In this document: positions 11,688 to 22,090 of the stretch, piece by piece
Layout of the letters: each line of letters opens with the position of its first letter
Numbering within the stretch: position 1 is the stretch's first letter
NCBI RefSeq assembly: GCF_008831285.2
Contig: NC_045145.1
Span: 9,176,802-9,240,801 of the forward strand
DNA length: 64,000 nt
Origin: Nymphaea colorata
Taxonomy: Eukaryota > Streptophyta > Magnoliopsida > Nymphaeales > Nymphaeaceae
Direction: 5' to 3'
Notes under the pieces: model-generated
The model's database searches: none
Told to the model about the DNA's origin: nothing
Seen by the model: the letters and a program-made list of their open reading frames with translations, nothing else
Translations under genes and position numbers: made by a program

Positions 11688-11842
11688 AATGTATGTATTT
11701 TGGTCAACTGCTCTAGCTTAATGGAGATCATAGATTATATGAGGTAAAAGATTAAATCTACCACAATGATTAGGAAAGGTCGATATTGGGAATCAAAAAT
11801 CGATTAGAAAATTGTGAAAGAGAGAAAGATGTTAAGTGAGAA
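11688..11842 (-). repeat. Right arm of the 155-bp inverted repeat
   Basis: Partner of 10745-10899. It directly abuts the PPR fragment. An open frame from the PPR runs through this arm, giving it a non-PPR C-terminus. Confidence 0.85.
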
Positions 11843-12619
11843 TCTGAATGTTGGAAGCCCTCTGCAACCATTTCTGTTGCAACATGGTAAGCTCCAATGC
11901 AATTGCCCATCCTGTTGTGCCCATCAATAAGAGACACATAAGGAAGACCACTTTTCAAGAGTCCTTTAGCTTTCATGTCTAGGAAGAGGTTGTCTACTTC
12001 CTGCAATTTTCCTTCTCGGTAGAGCCTCATCAACTGGCTGGAGTACGCCATCTCATTAGGACTTATTCCATCCTTTAACATATCAACTCATCAAGAAATC
12101 GCATGGCATCCTCCAGATTGCCTGATTTGCAGAAGCCATCAATGAGTGCATTGTAGACCTTTGTGTTGGGTACATCACCTCTGCCCATCATTGGAGACAG
12201 AGACAGTTGATGAGAGAACCGTAAGTTACTGCATTGAGTTTGAGTCCCTTCGCCTTCATTTCTTCAAGAATTTCGAAGCACCTCTTGTACTGGCCGACCT
12301 TACCATGGCCATCTAACAAGATGTTGTACGTCACAACGTCTGCCATCAAGCCCTTCTGCATCATTTCAGTGAACACTTTCTCTGCACTGGTTACCTTCTG
12401 CATTTTGCAATACCCGTTCAATAAAGCGTTGTAGATAATCCGAGATGCCTTCATGTCGTTTGCTTCCATTTCCTCGACCACCAAAAGGGCAGCTTCCATG
12501 TTCTCTGCTCTGCAACATCCATCAACTATAGTGTTATACAAGACAGTGGTTGGAGCAACACCCTTCTGCATCAATCTCTTCAGGACGTTCTGTGCCTCAG
12601 TCATCTTCCCTGCGGCCAT
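11770..12619 (-). pseudogene. P-class pentatricopeptide repeat (PPR) gene fragment
   Basis: PPR proteins bind organellar RNA through tandem 35-residue helical repeats. The open segment 12188-12619 (143 aa) holds three full repeats with the usual V(L/T)YN(T/I/A)L(L/V)(D/N)G(Y/C)C pattern, for example VLYNTIVDGCC, IIYNALLNGYC and VTYNILLDGHG, each 35 residues apart. A second frame (12081 down) continues with YREGKLQEVDNLFLDM. Between them (12082-12187) one more repeat is visible in another frame (KVYNALIDGFCKSGNLEDAM), and about a third of a repeat is missing. There is no transit peptide or true start: homology begins abruptly at 12619, joined to integrase sequence of element A. PPR homology ends near 11850 at the inverted-repeat arm. 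It is a captured or translocated fragment, not a working gene. Confidence 0.85.
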
Positions 12620-13623
12620 AGGCTACCAAAAACTCACCAACCAATTGATCAAATTAGGCTATTATTTGCCAAGCATGGAGCATGATTGTCACAAATATAT
12701 CAAGAAGTGTTTCAAATGTCAAATTTCTATAGACTCCATGCTTGTGCCAGCTGCATATTTACAGAGAGACTGCCATAGCCTTTTTCAATGTGGGCATTCG
12801 ACTTTGTTGGGCCCATCAATCCTTCTACATCTAATGGTCATGAGTTCTTTCTGGTACCATATAATACTTTGCCAAGTGGGTAAAAACCACCACCCTCAGA
12901 ACAGTGAAAGGCGAACATGTGGTGGCTTTCATTAACAAGAACATATTGTGAATATTTGAAATACTTCATCATATCATCTTAGATAATAGAAAACAATTAA
13001 AAAATGAACGTATGCAAGTTTTCTATGCCAGTTTAGGACATTTTTGATCACCATACTACCCAATGGCCAGACAGAAGCCACAAACAAGATCTTGATTAGA
13101 ATTTTAAAATGGATGGTTGAGCCAAGCCGAGAATGGCATGACAAGATTCATGACAAATTATGGGCTTATTGAACAACCATCAAAACTCCTACCAATGCAA
13201 CTTCTGCAAAGTTAGTGTAATGAATAGATGTAGTGCTACTATTTCATGTGCAAAAGCTAGCGTTCAAGTTTGCAATACTCATATAATTGCCCACATAACG
13301 GTATCAAAAGTAGATAATGTTGCAATTAGATCTCCTCAAAGGAAAAAGACTAAAAGTCATAGGACGTATTGAAGCTTATTGCTAGAGAGTAGCCACACAT
13401 TATGCTAAGCCAGTTATCAAAAGGAAATCTAAAATGAACGACCTTGAGCTCAGAATAACTAACCCATGGAGGCATCGCCTGCGAGGAAATGAGAACTAAA
13501 CTGGGACAGACTATATGTGATCAGAGAAATTCTTCTGAAAATTCTTACAACCTAATTGATGCAGACAATGTAGAATTACCCGATCCTGTCAATGCGCTTC
13601 ATTTGAAAAAATTCAACTCTTAA
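12620..13623 (+). pseudogene. Integrase and pol C-terminus of Tat-like element A
   Basis: This aligns with 36033-37055 of element B. It starts at GYQKLTNQLIKLGYYLPSM, with the zinc-binding KCFKCQ pair, followed by a decayed catalytic core. The last part reads LHLKKFNS then TAA at 13621-13623, matching the HLKKFYH end of B. Frameshifts and stops are frequent. The 5' part of this pol (RNase H) is absent and replaced by 10276-12619. Confidence 0.8.
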
Positions 13624-14444
13624 TGTGTTTCCTTTCCCTTCATCAATAAAACATTTTCAGATGAGCAAACTCATATTGTCTCATTTGACCAATGACTCAT
13701 CCTTTTTTCAGCCCTAAACTAGGGACTTTTTTATTTCTATTTCACACATTAGGTCACAGAATGTAGAGGCCATAAACTTCCACAAGAATGTTTTCAAAAA
13801 ACTACTTTGAAAAAGTGGGTTTTTGAAAGAAAGGGACCCATCAAGTATCTCAAATTTCAAAACCTTGGCCCATGGGAAAGAAAAAGAATTTTCGGATTTT
13901 CAAAGGCTTTTGAGCCAATATATGTCTTTAAGTTTGCAATTGTGAGAAGGACCTCGCAAGAATTTAAGAACTCCTGAATACATGTTTTTAAAACTCCTTT
14001 TTCAAGTACTGCAGAGATTCCATGCCTAAACATGTGGATATTGAACATTTGTTTGTACAGAATTTTTGCGCTCTTGAACATCCACACATGTTGCATGGAA
14101 TTTTTCACGCCTTGGCACACCTTTTTCTACAAATTGAAATTTCTTTGAAGCCTAACTCACAATAGCATCGAACTTGTATCTATGTGCATGGAGCTCAACG
14201 TGGATACAACTCATTCCATGACTATTTGAATCCAGCAACATACAGCCACAAAGGGTTTGTGTTGTTGGCTAGAACCCGACTAATACACACCTCTAAATAT
14301 TGTACTCACGTGAATTGACCAACATGTGAGCCCACCTTTTTCATGTTTAAGTGTACCGGAGCAACACTTAAGCACATGGAACTTGCATCTCATGAATTTG
14401 TGCATCAAGCAACATGCAGCCATGAGAAAACTATGCTGTTGATA
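13624..14444 (+). other. 3' untranslated region of element A
   Basis: Similar to 37056-37620 of B (shared GAGTTTCCATGCCT-like words and TTTTGAAAGAAA). A diverged direct repeat of about 190 bp is seen at 14170-14270 and 14380-14440 (GAACTTG(T/C)ATCT... CAACAT(A/G)CAGCCA). It ends where the CACTA terminus begins. No gene. Confidence 0.55.
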
Positions 14445-14890
14445 CACTACAACATACCAGGGATTCACCAATGGCTGATTAATGCTGGTAAAACATGGAT
14501 ATGCATCGGTAAAACTTTGACCAACATCTGACCATGTCATCATTGAAGTTAACATCAGTGAAAACTTTCACCAACAATCTATGTCACGTGTTGGAGTAGA
14601 TGACCTACCAATGCATTAAGCACGTAGGTAAAATAAATTATTACTGACATCCAGCATTGTTGGCAATAAAATTTTTACTGACACGGTTTGGGACTCGGTA
14701 AAACTTTTATCAACATCAAGGAGGACGTTCGTAAAACTGTTTATCACCATAACAACCAGCCATCGGTAAAAGGTTTTATCGACGCATGGCTGAACCTCGG
14801 TAAAACTTTGACCGACATTAATGTAAATGTTGCTAACAGTCTTATCGACACAATTTCATGCGTTGGTGAAGATTTATTAAAATTTTTTTC
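14445..14890 (+). mobile_element. Left end of a CACTA (En/Spm) transposon with subterminal repeats
   Basis: CACTACAACATACC at 14445 is a plausible CACTA terminal inverted repeat. It is followed by about ten copies of a short subterminal word (TCGGTAAAACTTT, GGTAAAACTTTGACC and variants) and its reverse (ACCGACATTAATG, ATCGACAC), typical transposase-binding repeats of plant CACTA elements. The repeats lie only to the right, so the element extends right. I found no matching TGTAGTG end with similar repeats, so its right limit is unknown. Confidence 0.7.
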
Positions 14891-16200
14891 TCCTAATGCA
14901 TGTATGACATAATTAGTTTTGAAAATAAAAAATATATGTACAAACGTTAACCTGTTTACATGTTGAATGTATCAAAGCAAACAGTTACATTTTCACTAGC
15001 CAAACAAATATATATAACAAATGTTCAATGTTATTTGCAATGCACCAGAATTGAATAATAAAGATTCAAAGTTAGAAAACATGAAAAAAATTGCTCTCAC
15101 AGTAATGCCATTGTTGAGGTGGAAATTGTACATATCTTGGCAATGTCGGCATGCGTACAATAAACATTAACAAATAGAACTCATTATAACTTGATTCGCT
15201 AAGTTGTTGTTCCATAAACTAACTTGAAGTTAAAATTCTTTAAATTGCTATTGATCTTGAAGAAATTGGACCTCAGGCATGCGAACTTTATCCTTCATTA
15301 CTGCATTTTCTTCTTTCAAGGCACATAGGGTGCTCATGTTAGAGAAGGATCTAAATTGCGAAGGACTAATGCAAGTCCCATCATCTGTACCTTACTATGT
15401 CTCTCCTGTCATATCACTTGAGAGTAGATATTACTTTTTGGTGTATCTTGTGTCCCTTTAGGCAATGTTTGGAGTTGCTCTTTTAGTTGATCATACAAAA
15501 TATAATAATATATATCATGAATAATGTAATTATTCATAGCTGCTGAGATAGAAGAATATAATTATTCGAGTGAGACTTACAATGATAGCATTAGTTTCAG
15601 GCTTTGAGTAGTTTGGGTTTCTACTAGTCCTAGTAGCAGTGAAAGGTCAGCATATGATGGCTGCACAAAACTATCCCCAAATGATGCATTGTAACACAAG
15701 TTATCAGTTAACATGTTCATTCATATCATACATGAACACATATGACATTTACCTCATTCTCCTTGAAATGTGCAAAACTCTACATGCCTGTTGTATGCAG
15801 ATGCTTTTGTTTAGCATGTGTCTGTGCCTTTTTTCGCTAACTTCTTGAAATATAAAAGCACATTGCAAACCCATTTTATACAAAACATATACATACCTTC
15901 GACTTATCTTCAGCAAAGTAGTTCATAATGGACTCCTAATGATCTTGTAGAATGTTGTACTTGTTGATGAATTTTGTTACTTTGGTATCATCAATGTAAG
16001 GACCTACCGGTAATTTGAATAATTTCTTACACTCATGCCTCCAATACATGTACAGGCATGCATAATCATGCATAACCCATTTTTGTAGAGGTGTTGTTCG
16101 TGTCATATTCTCATGTTTCTATATAATAAAGGGGATGTTAGTGTAATACTTCAAAATGCAGAATTTCTATGAAAATATTACATACTTGTACATGCGACTA
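14891..16200. other. Decayed DNA, possible CACTA interior
   Basis: On the minus strand at about 15890-16115 an open stretch reads QKWVMHDYACLYMYWRHECKK and continues KLFKLPVGPYIDDTKVTKF. It looks like eroded protein-coding sequence, but I do not recognise the family. The rest is AT-rich with no supported gene. Confidence 0.35.
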
Positions 16201-17199
16201 TTGATCTATCTAGAATGATGATGGCAGCTCAGAAAGAATATGATATAGCAGTGGTGTGGCAACAGGATTATGTGTGTGTGTACTAATGTTAGTGATCAAA
16301 TACTGTGCCTCACTTCTAATAGGTTGACCAATGAGTTCATTGTTATCATTGTGATTTCAGTCATTTCTTAAATTCGTTGTAGCTAAAGGTCAAGTGATCT
16401 CGTGTGTATTTCTTTAGAATGACTCCCTTTAGAATAACCCTAAGTCTAAACCATGTATCTAGATCAATTATTGAGTATTTGGACAATCCAAGATTAATGA
16501 ATTCATATCTAAACATTGAATCAAGACCTCCCTACGCCCATGTCCTAAAATTAGAAGTCTGATCTCAATTATGCATTGAATCTAGTTTTGCATGCACTCA
16601 TATTAGATCTAGGAATAAACCATTGCATGGATCTATGATGATAGTTCATAGAAGATTTATAAAGCACACAAGACGACCTTTACATAGGAAGATGTCATGA
16701 ACTATCACTGGTAAGACTATTGTCGTTTGTTGATTGAATACCAAAAACAAAAAGCATGGGGTGCTTACGCAGATTCCTCCTCTAGAAGCAATCCATTATT
16801 ACATTAACCATGTGTAATCTATTGTATTATTCCAAGAATAATTCATATTTTTTTCAATACTCTAGTACGCACCGACAATCTTCGACTATCTCACATGAAG
16901 TCTCCCTCAATACTCAACATACATATTGTATGCAATATCAATCACACTAACTCTCACACTCACCACCTTGTGCACCATTAGACACATTATCAAACCATAT
17001 ATCATATGAAATTAAATCCAAATAGATGTCCTCAATATTACTATATCGAATACCATTGGACACAAATAGTCACCCACAATATCCAATAGATATATCGTGC
17101 AGATATTCAAACCGACATGGACTAGCACTCAGACTCACATTCGTCCCATATTAACAAACCTACATGTGATTTTCAATGGCAAATTGAGTTATTTTTTCA
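16201..17199. other. No gene recognised
   Basis: AT-rich, stops in all frames, short words like ATCTAGATC recur. Probably old retrotransposon sequence. Confidence 0.3.
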
Positions 17200-17880
17200 T
17201 GAAACTTCATATGAACTTATATTTTGGCCTTGTCTATTATTCAAGTTAGGTGGATACCCACCCCAACACATAGAACACGATTTCTACGTCAAGGGCAAAA
17301 ATGTGATTTGTCAAATGTGGATTATTTTTATAGTTTCCCAAGTTTGGAGCCACATGAACCTAACTTAGATGTTTTGTGTGCCATACTTGAGCCAAACATG
17401 GCTCACGCAGGGTCTGAAAGAACTTGGAACTCAGTTCAGGTCAAAACCTGAGATTAGTCAACTTAGTTTGACCTAAAATTGAACTTAGTTCGACTTGAGC
17501 TTAGTATAGAACTGTGTCCAACCTAGCCCAGACACAAAACATGCCCAGGTCAACATCCCAAGCACTGAGCCTGAACTTACTAAACTTAGGCTAAGCCCAA
17601 ATCATGCGTCTGGATCTTAGATCCTAATCTTTGAACCTAAAATCTACAATATGGACTTGTAATCTACATTATTTCTAACCCAGATCTCATATTTGATGTC
17701 CAAAACTAATTTTCTCAATCTAGAGCTTGATTGAAACCTCTAATCTAAGTCCGACATTCAAATCTATATTAGAATTCAGATCAGAACCCAGATCAAGTAT
17801 CAGATCTCAGGTACAATGCCCTGATCTGATCCATCTTGAGCAGAAGCGATTAGGGTAATCCATTTCAGGGCTGGCCACAG
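17200..17880. repeat. LTR-like word-rich sequence (minus-like sense)
   Basis: Dense reuse of words such as AGATCT, GAACTTAG, AACCTAA, CAAATCTA and TCAGATC. The same vocabulary appears at 52900-53500 on this strand and reversed at 40200-41350. It looks like decayed LTR or untranslated region of one retrotransposon family, not coding DNA. Confidence 0.4.
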
Positions 17881-18121
17881 TTTTTAACATTTTTTAAAAG
17901 AGAGCTACCTATGGTTGCTGCACCCATCCATGAGACACTTGTGTTTTCTTGAAAATTCTCTTCAAAATTAGCATCTTTAGATTAACTTCAACCTTCGATC
18001 AGATCTTTAGGCAGATTTCAATCTTCAACCTATTGCCAGCTTAGTAATCCTTGTTTTTCAATTATGAAATATATAATTCCCAAAATACTATAAAAGTGGC
18101 AGAGGCCGGTCAGCCCTCTAT

Positions 18122-18235
18122 CTCCCTCATTATGCATGTTTCTCAAGGTGGCTGTCTTCTCTTTCTTGTGTTTATTTTGTTTATTCTTTTGCTTAATCTC
18201 CTTCATTGTGCATGTTTTTCAGGATCAAACCTAAC
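18122..18235. repeat. Diverged tandem duplication, about 78-bp period
   Basis: ATCTCC(C/T)TCATT(A/G)TGCATGTTT recurs after about 78 bp. Confidence 0.4.
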
Positions 18236-18337
18236 GAACTTTGACATGGAGGAGAAAGAAAGAATATGAAAAGAAGAAGAAAAGAGAACACCAGAAGAAT
18301 TGAAGCAGAAAAAGGAATATGAATCCATGCAAGGCAA

Positions 18338-18402
18338 ATCCCTCTCTCTCTCTCTCCCTCTTTTGGTCTCCATCTCTTTTTCTCTCTCTCTCCTCCAGCG
18401 AT
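18338..18402. repeat. CT-rich microsatellite
   Basis: Runs of (CT)n interrupted by CCCTCTTTTGG. It creates spurious open frames on both strands. Confidence 0.75.
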
Positions 18403-20800
18403 TTGAAATTGATTCACTCTCTATTCTCTTCCATGTCCCTTTGTTAATCATTAGTTTTCCTTTTTTTACGTATTATATCAATGCACATGCACATGCATGT
18501 AGTTTATTTTAATTGCTTTATATGCACATTTAATTTCAATTGTTTTGCTTAATTTGGTTCACGTGTTTAGATCTTAGTTTTTTATTTATTTACATTATTT
18601 TGAATTCCAATGTAAGTTGATTGATTTGCATGATTAATTTCGTTACATTTGAAAATTTTTGTAGAAAACTAGTTTAAGAGATGTTAAAATTTTTTTCGCC
18701 TAATTACAAACCATAAAGAAATCTGGCTTCATCTACGTGTCTAGGAATTGTTATGTATTTTTGTTGTGATTTGACACCTTAGTCAAACAAAGCCTTACAA
18801 CTGGTTTTTTTGTCTTAGATTTTTTTACAGAACCGAGTGGTGAAATTTCTCTAGATTGTCTAACTTGGTTCTCTCAATCTATAACAATTGAGCTTTGTAA
18901 GAGCCAAAAGTTTTCTTAATATGTCTAGTTTCTGCACTATACTTTCATGTAATTCCTTGCTGATTGGCCCCGCAATTAAATGTTTTGCTGAGGTCTATTT
19001 CTTGTACTTTTCTATACAATTCTGTGGAAGATAGATTTTTTTGCTTGACTTTGCATGTGTCATTTTTTTGGTAGTTATTATTTTTAAGTTATTTCAAGTT
19101 TTATAGTTTCTTTGTTATATCTGAATCCGTTCCCAAATTTTCAGCCAAAACTGGGTTGTCTACTATTTTCAAATAGATTTAAAAATTTGGATGCTTAAAT
19201 AGTTCACTTCGGAAAGTAGAATTTTGGCCATTTTGTTAGTTTCTCATTTTAATTTTTGAATCTCTCTCTCAAATCTTTAACTATTTATACATTCCTTGGT
19301 AAAAAGAGAACCTAAACCGAATTTCAAATCAAAGTGAACTCTTTGACCCCACATTCTATCTATTTGAAATTTGGACAGAAACTACTACAATGATAATCTT
19401 TCCTACAAAAATTTTTGTTTTCAAGTTAATGCACCAACTTGCTTGATGTATGTTTGATATATAATTCTCTTGTTTGTGGGTCTTTTCCTAAGTTTTAAGT
19501 TTCTATAAATTTTCTGATATGTACTATAGACCCAAATTTACATCGATTTATATAGATTTGATATATCATTCATAGAGGCAAAGCTTTTTATTGAAACTAT
19601 TTTTTTTTTTTTTGCTTTTTTGCTTTCTATTTTTCTTTAAAGAGTTGTTCAGAAGTCTAGGTTTATGAGTTCATATCTTTTTGTCGATAAAACCTTTTTT
19701 GAAAATTTTGCATGAACATCATTAAATCAATTCACTCATGCAACATGAGTGAGGAAACTATTTTGTTGTTTCTAATACTTAGACAGATTTCAGGGTTTGT
19801 CTGTAAGTTGTTGTTTTTGCAGCAACATTGTGTATGAATAACTTATTCAACTCTTACTCTTTTTTGGACTATAATGGTGTATCATGTAGACGCATCTAAC
19901 ATGTGGATGTCTTTAGGACCACTAAGATTTATGGGCAATGATATGTTTGATAGCATCACTGTTTGATGATTGTGAGGCTGACTATATTTTTCCTTGTCTT
20001 TTTAAATAAAGATGGTATCTAACAAACCGATGAGCCGACCATGGTATACAATATCACATCCACAATTGCACGAGGTTATCAGCAACCGTATCACAATCCT
20101 AGAGATTTTTGTTGTTTCAAATATCATTGAAATGTTGAACGCAGCACATGATTCTATCATATAGAACTAGTAGATCTATTTTAATGCATTAGTTTTTGAA
20201 AGCAGATAGTCTCACAGCAATAGATTCCCCAATATCTAGAACCAGGTCAAAACCCGCTCAATCCAAACCAACAAATGGAGGAAGGAAGGCAGAAAGGCAA
20301 ACAAGCATGTCGAGTTGACCTCTTATGGACAATTTTATGGCCATTATTGAGGGTAACTCTCAGCAATGAAATGAGATCAGTAGTGCAGTGATTATCTATT
20401 TTTAATCCTTATCAATTCTTACTCCTTAGCTATGAGTGTCGTATGTGTATCATCTATTGTTGCTATGCAAATTATTGATGAGTTTGTGAAATTGTTGTAG
20501 TTGTTTTCGCAAAACCATACTATGATAACATTGACCTCACGATTCATGATAAATTTGATTTGACACATTTCCTATTATAGCCTTTGTTTGCTATGAAAAA
20601 ATTTTGATCATCTATCATATTTATTATATGGATAGGTAGGCACACAATTACTTGATAGTTGTTGCTTTGGTTGATATACTCAAGGAAGAAGTAAAAACTC
20701 CAATTGGAACAATAAAATGTGAAATAATCTATCTGGATTTGCCCCACTAGTATGATTTGATTTCACTTGTACAATATGTTCTATTCCAGCTCATTCTTTC
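18403..20800. other. No gene recognised
   Basis: AT-rich with T runs (for example near 19600) and no open frame of interest in either strand. Likely decayed transposon or untranslated sequence. Confidence 0.35.
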
Positions 20801-20809
20801 TTGTTTGTA

Positions 20810-21275
20810 GGATGACCAAAAAAATTGGGTGCTATACCTCATCGACAACAGGAGGAAACATCTACAGATGTACAGTTCTATGATCATCCTTGACCCCAAA
20901 CAACAAGCCTTCAACATGGCAGTATTGATACGCATGTTAAGAATTATATTGTTGAGTAGAAGAGATTTCATGTGGATGACCCTAACTTCATCTTCTCCTT
21001 CTGTAGTATAGTGTTTTCACAAGAGTGTTCTATTACAATCTAGATTGGTGCAATTTATTTCTTGTCCAATGTCCCCAACAACAAAATAACTATGATTCTG
21101 GTATGTTTGTGGTGAGGTTCATGGAGGACCACTGTTGTGGATGGAAGCTGAGATTTACACTTATTTTGCTTCATTGGTGACTATAGGTACAATGGGGAAG
21201 TGATTCACAAACTCTCAACCAACGGTTGAAGCACAAGATTTCATTGAGTTTGGCAACAGAGCCTGTAGACATTTT
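20810..21275 (+). pseudogene. Ulp1/C48 (SUMO-protease-like) domain relic, probably transposon-borne
   Basis: Ulp1-type peptidases cleave SUMO from proteins; plant MULE and CACTA elements often carry captured copies. Here NWVLYLIDNRRKHLQMYSSM (20820-20880) aligns with the family HW...V.D...... Y.S block. CPQQQNNYDSGMFVVRFME (21072-21130) aligns with the QxNxxDCGxFVxxFM block. The catalytic His of HW is Asn, and the catalytic Cys of DCG is Ser (TCT at 21096-21098), so the domain is dead even ignoring the frameshift and stop between the blocks. The upstream part of a protein is not recognisable. No intact neighbour uses it. Confidence 0.65.
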
Positions 21276-22090
21276 ATGATACGACTTGTACAAAACAATT
21301 CTAAATAAAAATTATCCTCATTTTTATATTGCAAGTCTTATTATGCTCCCTATGACATTACCATGTAAAGTGTTGCACTTACTATCAGTCAATTATACAA
21401 GTTATTATAATATATCACACTCCTTATTGCTCTACATATCATAATGTTGGGTACAATGTCACACTCACTAAGCTTTGAGTCTGATAGTTTAAAAAAAAGT
21501 TGTCTTGTTAGTTTTCATGCACTGTAATGATAGTCTGTAAAATTGTCTGTGCGACAAGATCCTCCTCGTAAGTATGCTTTAATGTGTGAACTATGTATAA
21601 GTGTTAATAACCACAAGAAACTAGAAAATCATTCACAATTAGACAGTTCTTCTAAGGCAAAATTGGCTTGACTTTATTACCCTAACACATTGATGATTGT
21701 TTAATGAGGTAGCATGTCCACATATTCATGTTGGAGATGATACAAATCCACACAGCTTTGTGACAGTCAAACACTTTTCATGTTATGATAGTCTTGCATA
21801 CAAATAGAGGTAAACATAAAAATTATCAACCCCTACTAGGAGACCAGTAAAATTGCCGCTTGGATATAACTGGCATATTGTGGGACAATGTCATTGTTTC
21901 AACCTCATGATTTTGTACTTTTAAATAGCTCGGTAGATTGGTTGGTTGTTCCTATAGACCACTTATTTGTTTCTTCTTCTTTCTCTTGTCAATATTCTCC
22001 AATGCACTTTTTGTGGTGACTTATAACTGAACTTGGGTTCCTCTTCAAACCTTTTGCCATATGTATCGCTCCATCATACTAGACAACATT
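21276..22090. other. No gene recognised
   Basis: AT-rich spacer between the Ulp1-like and FAR1-like relics, which point toward each other. Nothing conserved is visible. Confidence 0.3.

Noticed and set aside
11770-12619. PPR considered as an intact gene
   Set aside because: Lacks a real start and transit peptide, has a frameshift and an internal deletion, and is bounded by repeat junctions.
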